Assembly (NCBI GenBank): GCA_015068325.1
Contig: SVKQ01000001.1
Span: 1-64,000, forward strand
Origin: Oscillospiraceae bacterium
Lineage (GTDB): Bacteria > Bacillota > Clostridia > Oscillospirales > Oscillospiraceae
Length of the DNA stretch: 64,000 nucleotides
Reading direction: 5' to 3'
Shown here: positions 7,444-15,618 of the stretch, in pieces
Layout: every line of letters starts with the position of its first letter
Position numbering within the stretch: the stretch's first letter is position 1
Position numbers and translations under genes: made by a program
Notes under the pieces: model-generated
Told to the model about the DNA's origin: nothing
Databases searched by the model: none
What the model saw: only the letters and a program-made list of their open reading frames with translations

Positions 7444-8457
7444 TTATTGCAGCTTTTGAATGGCCCGTTCTACCTCCTCGTATGTCTCGCCGCTGACGAT
7501 GCCCCAGTCCTCGCGCAGCAGGCGCAGCTGCTCCCGGTAGGCGGCAATGGCGCCGGCCTTGTCGCCCCGGATCTCGCAGATATGGGCGATGCTCATGGCG
7601 CTGTCGGTGTACTTGGGGGAGGGCTGGATCTCCTGCCCCCGGCGGTACCACTCGATGGCCCTGCCGTACTCCTGGCGCTGGGTGTAGATATCGCCCAGGG
7701 TGGTGGCCCAGCACCACTCCTGATTTTCCATATTCTCCAGCTGGCTGAGATACTTTTCGGCCTCGCCATTCTCTCCCGCCGCCAAAGCGATCAGGTAGCG
7801 ATACATGGGCACGCGGAAGGTGTCGTCCATGCGCGCCAGCTTCTCCAGCCACTCTCTGGCCTCGGTGAGCCGGCGGTCATCGATCAGGTTGTCCAGCAGC
7901 CACATGAGGGAGGACCGGTTCTCCGGGTAGCGGCGGCAATAGTCGCTGTACCAGTCGATGAGGGCGTGGTGATTGCGTATGCACCAGTCGGGCATGTAGC
8001 TGCCCCAGGCGTTGGCCAGTTCACTGACCGCGTCTGGACTGCCGGTTCTCTCCACGGCCTCTTTGCCGTGCTCCACCGCCAACAGGCGATACTGCTCGGC
8101 CTGGTTATTGTAGAGCTTGGTCAGCGTCAACTGCGCTTTACCTGCATGCGCCGGATTCTCCGCAATCGCACGGAGCTGCTGCTCGAGCTGCCGCTGCTCG
8201 GCCTCGCTGAACAAGCCGCGGGCGTAGATGCGGTTCTCGACGCGGTCCATCTGCTGCTCCGGGGTCATGGCGAACAGCTGGTCGATGGTGACACCGAAGT
8301 ACACGGCAATCTCCGGCAGCATCTGCACATCCGGGATGCTGGTGCCGCACTCCCATTTGCTGACGGTCTGCGCCGTCACGTTCAGCGCGGCGGCCAGCGC
8401 CTCCTGGGTGAGGCCGCGATCGTTCCGCAGGCGGCGAATCTCTTTTCCCATTTCCAT
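7444..8457 (-). CDS. XRE-type regulator with TPR-like C-terminal domain
   Basis: A 337-aa protein. Residues 1-70 are a Cro/CI-type helix-turn-helix (LTQEALAAALNVTAQTVSKWE). The remainder is a run of helical repeats resembling tetratricopeptide repeats, likely a peptide- or protein-sensing domain. The start at 8457 is chosen because AGGAGGA precedes it; an upstream in-frame Met lacks a ribosome site. Such HTH-TPR proteins are often single-gene regulators in Bacillota. The target is unknown. The gene ends at a terminator. Confidence 0.85.
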   Translation of the reverse strand: MEMGKEIRRLRNDRGLTQEALAAALNVTAQTVSKWECGTSIPDVQMLPEIAVYFGVTIDQLFAMTPEQQMDRVENRIYARGLFSEAEQRQLEQQLRAIAENPAHAGKAQLTLTKLYNNQAEQYRLLAVEHGKEAVERTGSPDAVSELANAWGSYMPDWCIRNHHALIDWYSDYCRRYPENRSSLMWLLDNLIDDRRLTEAREWLEKLARMDDTFRVPMYRYLIALAAGENGEAEKYLSQLENMENQEWCWATTLGDIYTQRQEYGRAIEWYRRGQEIQPSPKYTDSAMSIAHICEIRGDKAGAIAAYREQLRLLREDWGIVSGETYEEVERAIQKLQ

Positions 8458-8579
8458 GATGATGTCCTCCTTTTTTGTTACAAGCTCATCATAGCAGATA
8501 AAAAGCTGAAGCACCAGCGACTGTCACGGGAAACAACTCGCACGGCAGTTGTTTTTTGGCCCATGCAGGACCGGAAAGG

Positions 8580-8610
8580 ACCTATGAGGCCGCGGATGCG
8601 GCCTCATAGG
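8580..8610. repeat. Strong hairpin in a gene-free stretch
   Basis: CCTATGAGGCCGC and GCGGCCTCATAGG pair around a 4-nt loop. It lies between the divergent XRE-TPR and GyrI-like genes. A related TTACGAAG-type segment follows at about 8619. It may be a transcription stop or a REP-like repeat. Confidence 0.6.
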
Positions 8611-8628
8611 AGGTTCCTTCTTACGAAG

Positions 8629-8715
8629 CGCCGCCTGCGGGGGCGCTCTTTTGCCTGGTATGAATGACGGGACGGCAGAGACTGCAAGCGGCACACACCC
8701 GCAGGCGGCGGCGCT
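8629..8715. repeat. Long-spaced inverted repeat
   Basis: GCGCCGCCTGCGGG (8629) faces CCCGCAGGCGGCGGCGC (8699), about 55 bp apart. No gene is supported inside. Possible small-RNA or insertion remnant. Confidence 0.5.
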
Positions 8716-8750
8716 TTGGTGGGAAGAAGCTCAAGCCCCGCTTTTTCCTG

Positions 8751-8779
8751 TTGATTGCGCCAGCGGCTTCCTGTATAAT
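8751..8779 (+). promoter_or_regulatory. Promoter of the GyrI-like gene
   Basis: TTGATT and TATAAT with a 17-bp spacer, 37 bp before the ATG. Confidence 0.65.
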
Positions 8780-8815
8780 ATCCCCAACACATCGGTATCG
8801 ATCGGGGGGCCGGAG

Positions 8816-9448
8816 ATGGCGTTCGACTTCAAAAAGGAATACAAAGAATTTTACATGCCGCAGGATCAGCCCGCTGTCGTCACCGTGCCGAGGATGCAGT
8901 ATATAGCGGTGCGCGGGCAGGGCGATCCAAATGCGGAGGGCGGAGCGTACAAGCGGTCTATCGAATTGCTGTATGGCGTGGCCTTCACCATCAAGATGAG
9001 CAGGAAAGGCGGCCGCCAGATCGAGGGATTTTTTGACTATGTGGTCCCGCCGCTTGAGGGCTTTTGGTGGCAGGAGGGCGTTGCCGGCATCGATTATGCC
9101 CATAAGGAAAGCTTTCAGTGGATCTCTGTGATCCGCCTTCCGGACTTTGTGACGAAGGGCGATTTTGACTGGGCGGTCGAGGAGGCCGCCAGAAAGAAGA
9201 AAACAGACTTCTCTCCGGTGGAGTATCTGACCTATGAGGAGGGCATATGTGTCCAGTGCATGCACGTCGGCCCGTATGATGACGAGCCTGCCACCATTGC
9301 GCGGATGCACGCCTATATGGAGAGCAGGGGATATGTCCTGGATGTGACGAGGCAGAGACCGCATCACGAGATCTACCTGAGCGACGCCCGAAAGGTCCCG
9401 CCGGAAAAGCGCAAAACGGTGGTCAGACATCCGATCAAAAGGGCGTGA
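8816..9448 (+). CDS. GyrI-like small-molecule-binding domain protein
   Basis: A 210-aa protein beginning MAFDFKKEYKEFYMP, typical of stand-alone GyrI-like (SHS2-fold) proteins. Conserved segments are IAVRGQGDPN near residue 30 and the later MHVGPYDDEPATI. The fold binds small hydrophobic or cationic compounds; it also forms the sensor domain of BmrR-type regulators. No DNA-binding domain is attached. The ATG at 8816 has a promoter and a G-rich ribosome site ahead; frame extension upstream is not needed. Confidence 0.8.
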   Translation: MAFDFKKEYKEFYMPQDQPAVVTVPRMQYIAVRGQGDPNAEGGAYKRSIELLYGVAFTIKMSRKGGRQIEGFFDYVVPPLEGFWWQEGVAGIDYAHKESFQWISVIRLPDFVTKGDFDWAVEEAARKKKTDFSPVEYLTYEEGICVQCMHVGPYDDEPATIARMHAYMESRGYVLDVTRQRPHHEIYLSDARKVPPEKRKTVVRHPIKRA

Positions 9449-9535
9449 CGTCTCCCAGCCTGCCGTGCCGCCGGCGGCATGCGCGGGCCATGAGGCATGT
9501 GAGGAACACCACGCATTGCGCCCCGACAAGCAATA

Positions 9536-9568
9536 CCCCGGGCCCTTTCGTAAAGAAGGCGCCCGGGG
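9536..9568. terminator. Hairpin 3' of feoAB
   Basis: CCCCGGG and CCCGGGG pair around a loop containing TTTCGTAAAGAAGG. It lies between the convergent GyrI-like and feoAB genes. The loop resembles the GTAAGGAAG hairpin family. Confidence 0.5.
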
Positions 9569-9638
9569 TAGTTTCCTGTGTGGTCATCCGTGCCGCGGCG
9601 GCGCGGGGATCCGGGTCATTGCGCCGCTGGCGGCAGGG

Positions 9639-11975
9639 TCAAAGCAGTATCCCGGCCAGATGCACCAGCAGGGCGGCGACCCAGGCGATGAGGCATTGCC
9701 AGACCACCATGGCCAGGGCCCAGCGGGAGCCCAGCTCCCGGCCCACGGAGGTGACGGCGGCCACGCAGGGGGTGTAGAGCAGTGAGAACACCAGCAGAGA
9801 GGCGGCAGACAGGGGGGAAATGGCGGCAGTGATGCCGCCGGTGAACAGAATCTCCAAGGTGGACACCACGCTCTCCTTGGCCATGAAGCCGGTGAGGAGC
9901 GAAGTGACGATCCGCCAGTCGCCCAACCCCAGGGGCTGCAGCAGCGGTGCGATGACACCCGCCAGCAGGGCCAGGATACTGTTGTGGGAGTCGGCAACCA
10001 GGTTGAAGTGAACGTCGAAGCTCTGCAGCAGCCAGACCACGATGGTGGCGAGGAAGATCACGGAGAAGGCCCGCTGCAAAAAGTCCCTGGCCTTGTCCCA
10101 CAGGAGCCGCGCCACATTCGCAGCGCCGGGGAGGCGGTAGTTGGGCAGCTCCATGACAAAGGGGACAGCCTCGCCCCGGAACAGCGTGCCTTTGAACAGA
10201 AAGGACACCAGAACACCGATGACGATGCTCAGCAGATACAGGCCGATCATGATGAGGGCGCCGTGGCCGGGGAAAAAGGCGCTGACAAAGAAACCGTAGA
10301 TGGGCACCTTGGCCGAGCAGCTCATGAAGGGCGTCAGCAGGATGGTCATTTTCCGGTCCCGTTCGCTGGGCAGGGTGCGGGTGGCCATGACGGCGGGCAC
10401 CGTGCAGCCAAAGCCGATCAGCAGGGGCACGATGCTGCGGCCGGAGAGACCGATCTTCCGCAGCAGCTTGTCCATGATAAAGGCCACCCGGGCGATGTAA
10501 CCGCTGTCTTCCAGCAGGGAGAGAAAGAAAAACAGCGTCACGATGATGGGCAGAAAGCTCAGCACGCTGCCCACGCCCACGAAGATGCCGTCCACGATGA
10601 GGCTGCGGAGCGTTGCGTTGACGTGGGCGACAGTCAGCAGCTTGTCCGCCGCCGCGGTGAGAGCATCGATGCCGGCGGCCAGGGCGTCCTGCAAAAAGGC
10701 GCCGATTACGTTGAAGGTGAGCCAGAACACCACGCCCATGATGGCAATAAAGGCCGGGATAGCCGTGTACTTTCCCGTCAGGATCCGGTCGATCCGCTCG
10801 CTGCGCAGGCGCTCCCGGCTCTCCCGGGGGCGCGTCACCGTCTGGCGGCAGACCTTCTGGATGAAGGCAAAGCGCATGTCCGCGATGGCAGCGCCGCGGT
10901 CCAGACCGCGCTCGGCCTCCATCTGAAGGATGATGTGCTCGATCATCTCCTCCTCGTTCCGGTCCAGCGCCAGCTGGTCCAGGATGAGCCGGTCCCCCTC
11001 GGTGACCTTGCTGGCGGCAAAGCGCACCGGCAGCCCGGCCCGGCGGGCATGGTCCTCGATCAGATGGATGATGCCGTGGAGGCAGCGGTGCACGGCGCCG
11101 CCGTGGTCGCTCTCGTCGCAGAAATCCTGCCGCAGCGGGCGCTCCTGATACCGGGCGATATGCAGCGCGTGGTCCATCAGCTCGTCCACACCGAAGTTTT
11201 TGGCGGCGGAGATGGGCACCACCGGGACGCCCAGCAGCGCCTCCATGGCGTTGATGTCGATGGCACCGCCATTGGCGGCGACCTCGTCCATCATGTTCAG
11301 CGCCACCACCATGGGCACGTTCATCTCCAGCAGCTGCATGGTCAGGTACAGGTTTCGCTCAATATTGGTGGCGTCCACGATGTTGATGATGGCCCGGGGC
11401 TTTTCGTTCAGTACGAAGTTGCGGGATACGATCTCCTCGCTGCTGTAGGGCGACATGGAGTAGATGCCCGGCAGATCCGTCACCAGCGTCTCGGGATGGC
11501 CCTTGATCCGGCCGTCCTTCCGGTCCACCGTGACCCCGGGGAAATTGCCCACGTGCTGATTCGCGCCGGTGAGCTGGTTGAACAGGGTGGTCTTGCCGCA
11601 GTTCTGATTGCCCACCAGAGCAAAGGTCAGCGTGGTGCCCTCCGGCAGGGGATCGCCGGTGCCCTTCGGATGGAAACGGCCGCCCTCGCCCAGACCCGGG
11701 TGCTCGTTTTTCCGGGGCTTCTGCCCGGCCGGTCCCGGCTTTGCCTGAGCGGGGATCTCCTCGATCCCGATCTGGGCGGCATCCGCCAGCCGGAGCGTCA
11801 GCTCGTAGCCGTGGATCAGCAGCTCCATGGGATCGCCCATGGGGGCGTACTTTACCAGCGTCACCTCCGTGCCCGGGATGACGCCCATATCCAGAAAATG
11901 CTGCCGCAGAGCGCCGTCGCCCCCCACGGAGCAGATCCGTGCGCTCTTGCCTATCTCCAGTTCGCGCAGAGTCAT
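9639..11975 (-). CDS. feoB: Ferrous iron transporter, FeoA-FeoB fusion
   Basis: A 778-aa inner-membrane Fe(II) importer. Residues 1-75 are a FeoA (SH3-like) domain. A Gly/Pro-rich linker follows. From about residue 113 comes the FeoB GTPase domain with the P-loop GNQNCGKT and the VTVDRKDG switch region. From about residue 395 lie the membrane gate helices, including GFGCTVPAVMATR and the SCSAKVPIY motif. FeoA is usually a separate gene; the fusion is seen in some anaerobes. The promoter TTGTCA-17-TATAAT (12012-12040) drives it. No Fur box could be identified with certainty. Confidence 0.93.
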   Translation of the reverse strand: MTLRELEIGKSARICSVGGDGALRQHFLDMGVIPGTEVTLVKYAPMGDPMELLIHGYELTLRLADAAQIGIEEIPAQAKPGPAGQKPRKNEHPGLGEGGRFHPKGTGDPLPEGTTLTFALVGNQNCGKTTLFNQLTGANQHVGNFPGVTVDRKDGRIKGHPETLVTDLPGIYSMSPYSSEEIVSRNFVLNEKPRAIINIVDATNIERNLYLTMQLLEMNVPMVVALNMMDEVAANGGAIDINAMEALLGVPVVPISAAKNFGVDELMDHALHIARYQERPLRQDFCDESDHGGAVHRCLHGIIHLIEDHARRAGLPVRFAASKVTEGDRLILDQLALDRNEEEMIEHIILQMEAERGLDRGAAIADMRFAFIQKVCRQTVTRPRESRERLRSERIDRILTGKYTAIPAFIAIMGVVFWLTFNVIGAFLQDALAAGIDALTAAADKLLTVAHVNATLRSLIVDGIFVGVGSVLSFLPIIVTLFFFLSLLEDSGYIARVAFIMDKLLRKIGLSGRSIVPLLIGFGCTVPAVMATRTLPSERDRKMTILLTPFMSCSAKVPIYGFFVSAFFPGHGALIMIGLYLLSIVIGVLVSFLFKGTLFRGEAVPFVMELPNYRLPGAANVARLLWDKARDFLQRAFSVIFLATIVVWLLQSFDVHFNLVADSHNSILALLAGVIAPLLQPLGLGDWRIVTSLLTGFMAKESVVSTLEILFTGGITAAISPLSAASLLVFSLLYTPCVAAVTSVGRELGSRWALAMVVWQCLIAWVAALLVHLAGILL

Positions 11976-12011
11976 AAGGCGCCCCTCTTTTTTCTCAAAA
12001 GTCCGGGCCTT

Positions 12012-12040
12012 ATTATACTGAAAATGCGGGGACGTGACAA
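12012..12040 (-). promoter_or_regulatory. Promoter of feoAB
   Basis: On the minus strand TTGTCA, 17-bp spacer and a perfect TATAAT, about 37 bp before the feoAB start. Confidence 0.75.
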
Positions 12041-12100
12041 GGCCTTTCGGGAAAAAGAGCGAAAAAGAGCGGCCGCCGTGGCGTTATTTGACCGATACGG

Positions 12101-12150
12101 GGCCGGGCGGGCCGGGGTGCAGGGAGAAGCGCACCCCGCTTTGCCCGGCC
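12101..12150. repeat. GC-rich nested hairpin in the feoAB/c-di-GMP gene gap
   Basis: GGCCGGGC faces GCCCGGCC and CGGGGTGC faces GCACCCCG, around AGGGAGAAGC. It lies in a 446-bp gap with no supportable gene. Confidence 0.5.
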
Positions 12151-12273
12151 CGTGAGTGCGGGACTTCCCGGCCGGGGCAGTCCTCTGTGGATATTGGATG
12201 CCCCGGAGACCGCAAACAGGCGGTAAAAAGAGGATATTTTCCCACAATCTGGCGGCTGACGGCGCCTTTTTCG

Positions 12274-12302
12274 TTGAAAACAGCCGCGCTGCATGGTATA
12301 CT
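12274..12302 (+). promoter_or_regulatory. Promoter of the c-di-GMP signalling gene
   Basis: TTGAAA and TATACT separated by 17 bp, about 120 bp before the ATG at 12422. Confidence 0.6.
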
Positions 12303-12421
12303 GAAACAAATCGAGCGCGCGATATGTGACGGCGCCGAACGGCGCTGCGGTGAAAGCGGCCCCGGCAGAGAGACGATCGCCGCCGGAAACGGAACAGATA
12401 CAGAAAACGGAGGTAGAGCGG

Positions 12422-15400
12422 ATGCTGAAGAGCCATGAGAAATTCCACTCGGCAAACGGCAAGCGGCTGGTGCTGGTGGTGGATGACGAGCTCATCAACC
12501 GGGAGCTGCTGGGGCTGGCACTGGAGGAGGACTATGAGGTGATCTATGCCGCCGACGGCGCCGAGGCGCTGGCGCAGGTCCGGGAGAACCGGGACATGCT
12601 CTCGCTGATCCTGCTGGACCTGATGATGCCGGTCATGTCCGGCATTGAGGTGCTGAAGGTGCTGAAGGCCGATCAGACGATGCGGCAGATCCCCGTGATC
12701 GTGCTGACGGCGGACCAGGAGGCGGAGATCGAGAGCTTGGACCTGGGTGCGGCGGACTTCATCCCCAAGCCGTATCCCCAGACCGGCGTCATCCTGGCCC
12801 GGGTGCTGCGCACCATCGAGTTGTCCGAGGACCGGGAAATCATCCAGTCCACGGAGCGTGACCCGCTGACGGGACTCTACAACCGGGAGTACTTCTACCG
12901 CTACGCCGAGCAGTTCGACCAGCACCACCGGGACCTGGAGATGGACGCCATCATCGTGGATGTGAACCACTTCCACATGATCAACGAGCGCTTTGGCAAC
13001 GGTTACGGCGACGAGGTGCTGCGCCGCATCGGAGAAAAGGTGCGGGCGATGGTGCAGGACACCGGCGGCATCGTGTGCCGGCGGGAGGCGGATACCTTTA
13101 TGGTCTATTGCCCCCATGGCAAGGACTACAAGGCCATTCTGGAGAACGCCTCCGTGGGTCTGACGGGTGACGATTCGGTGAACAACCGGGTGCGCCTGCG
13201 CATGGGCGTATACGCCAATGTGGACAAGACGATGGACATCGAGCGGCGCTTTGACCGGGCCAAGATGGCCGCCGACACGGTGCGATCCAGCTTCACCAGG
13301 ACCATCGGACTGTACGACGATCGGCTCCACGAGCAGGAGCTCTACGCCGAGCAGCTGATCGAGGACTTCCAGCGGGCTATCGAGGAAAAGCAATTCACGG
13401 TGTTCTACCAGCCCAAATTCAACGTGCGGCAGGAGAGCCCCGTCCTGGCCAGCGCCGAGGCGCTGGTGCGCTGGCAGCACCCCACGCTGGGCCTCATCAG
13501 CCCCGGTGTGTTCATCCCCCTCTTTGAGGACAACGGCCTGATCCAGCGGCTGGACCGCTACGTGTGGCAGACCGCCGCGGCGCAGATCCGCGCCTGGAAA
13601 GAGCAGTTCGGCTTTGCACTGCCGGTGTCCGTCAATGTCTCCCGCATCGATATGTACGATCCCGATCTGATCGGTACGCTGCAGCGATGCGTGGAGGAGA
13701 ACGGGCTGGGGCCCGGCGAGTTCCTGCTGGAGATCACTGAGTCGGCCTATACCCAGGATTCCGCGCAGATCATCACCACGGTGGAGGAGCTGCGGGCGCT
13801 GGGCTTCCAGATCGAGATGGATGACTTCGGCACCGGCTACTCCTCGCTGAACATGATCTCCAACCTGCCCATCGACGCGCTGAAGCTGGACATGCAGTTC
13901 ATCCGCAACGCATTCAGGGACGGCAAGGATACCCGCATGCTGGAGGTCATCATCGACATTGCCGGACATCTGCACGTGCCGGTGATCGCCGAGGGCGTGG
14001 AGACGGAGATGCAGCTGTCCGTGCTGCGGGAGTTGGGCTGCGACATCGTGCAGGGCTACTACTTCTCCAAGCCGGTGCCTGCCGGCGCGTTCGAGCCGTT
14101 CCTCCGGGCCCGGGCGGAGCAGGAGGCGGCTGCGGCCGCCGCGGCCGCAGCCGGAACGGAGGAGCAGGCCCCGCCGCGGGAGGAGTCCCGGGAGGAGATC
14201 CGGGCTGCGGCGGCGGAGAAGAACCTGGGCGGCATCCCCCTGTGGACCATCAGCTATATCTTCGTGGTGCTGGCGTTCCTGGCGGCGGCGGCGCTGATCC
14301 TCTCCAACGCGATGATCACAAAGGGCTATCAGCGCATGGAGGATTCCAGTGACCGCTACATGTCGGCCAATCTGGCCGCCGGTGAGCTGGAGTCCGCCTC
14401 CGACTATCTGACCGACCGGGTGCGCTGTTTCGTCATCACCGGCGAGGTACAGTATCTGAACGACTTCTTTGAGGAGGTCGAGGTGACACGGCGCCGGGAC
14501 AACGCGCTGGAGCAGCTCCAGAAGCTGCTGAGGGGCAATGCCGGCGGCGCCTATGAGCGGCTGGCGACCGCGCTGGACTACTCCAACCAACTGGTGGAGC
14601 GGGAATATCTGGCCATGCGCCTGGTGCAGGTGGCCAGCGGCATCCCCGACAGGGCGGTGCCGGAGGAGGTGGCCACCATCGCGCTGAGTCCGGAGGAGCG
14701 GGCGCTGACGGCGGAGGAGCAGCGCGCCAAGGCCCGGGAGCTGGTGTTCGGCGAGCAGTACATGGACGCCAAGGGGCTGATCAAGGAGAACGTGAGAGCC
14801 TGTACGGCCGACCTGATCACCTCCTCCAGCCGGAGGACGCCGCCGGCGACCTGAACCGCCTGCTGCAGCTCCAGACGACGCTGACGGTGGTGCTGCTGCT
14901 GATCGTGCTGGTGCTGGTGATTTTCATCAGCGGCCAGGTGCGCAAGCCGCTGACCCGGATGGTGAAGGGCATGCGGGGACACCGGAGCGTATCGCCCACC
15001 GGCGCCGCCGAGCTGCGTTTCGTCACGGCCACCTACAACGAGATCCTGGAGGAGAACCAGCGGACCCACTCGCAGCTCACCTATGAGGCCTCTCACGATA
15101 CGCTGACCGGCCTCTACAACCGCAGCGCCTATGAGATGTTCATCCGCAACACGGACGAGCACATCGCCCTGCTGATCGTGGATGTGGATAAATTCAAGAA
15201 GGTCAACGACACCTACGGCCACGCCGTGGGCGACAAGATCCTGCAGCGGGTGGCGGAGATCCTGCGCCAAAGCTTCCGCTCGGTGGATATCCTCTGCCGG
15301 TACGGCGGCGATGAGTTCGTGGTCATCATGACTCGCGTGAACAGCTCCATGGGACAGCTGGTGCTCAACAAGATCGCCCATGCCAACGAGCTGCTGCAGA

Positions 15401-15552
15401 ACCCGGAGGACGGGCTGCCGAAGGCGTCCCTCAGCGTCGGCGTGGCCTTTTCCGACCGGCAGAATCCGAAGGCGGACATTTTCCGGGACGCCGACTCCGC
15501 CCTGTACCGGGTGAAGGACGCCGGGGGCTGCGGCTGCTGCATCTACGAATAA
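12422..15552 (+). pseudogene. REC-GGDEF-EAL-sensor-GGDEF cyclic dinucleotide protein, frameshifted
   Basis: One very long signalling gene reads as two pieces. The first (12422-14854, GGAGG before the ATG) holds a receiver domain (DLMMPVMSG), a GGDEF domain with a degenerate site (READTF), an EAL phosphodiesterase with AEALVRWQ, DDFGTGYSS and EGVE, an Ala-rich linker, a membrane helix near residue 610 and an external sensor region. At about 14822-14824 the frame shifts. The other frame continues without a break from 14824 (LQPEDAAGDLN...) into a second membrane helix, a HAMP-like link and an intact RYGGDEF cyclase ending at 15552. One missing base explains the break. It could be a true mutation, programmed slippage or an assembly error. 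Confidence 0.85.
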
Positions 15553-15561
15553 GCAACACAC

Positions 15562-15592
15562 GCCGCGCCGTCCCGCTGCGGGACGGCGCGGC
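15562..15592. repeat. GC-rich hairpin between the two large signalling genes
   Basis: GCCGCGCCGTCCCG pairs perfectly with CGGGACGGCGCGGC around CTG. There is no T-run, so it is more likely an RNA-stability or partial-termination element than a full terminator. Confidence 0.55.
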
Positions 15593-15618
15593 AGCAGAGC
15601 ATCAGGGAGGAGAAGCGG

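Noticed and set aside
9984-12155. Long plus-strand open frame opposite feoAB
   Set aside because: It is antisense to a clear FeoA-FeoB gene, rich in His/Gln/Arg from GC-rich codon bias, and has no domain or ribosome site.
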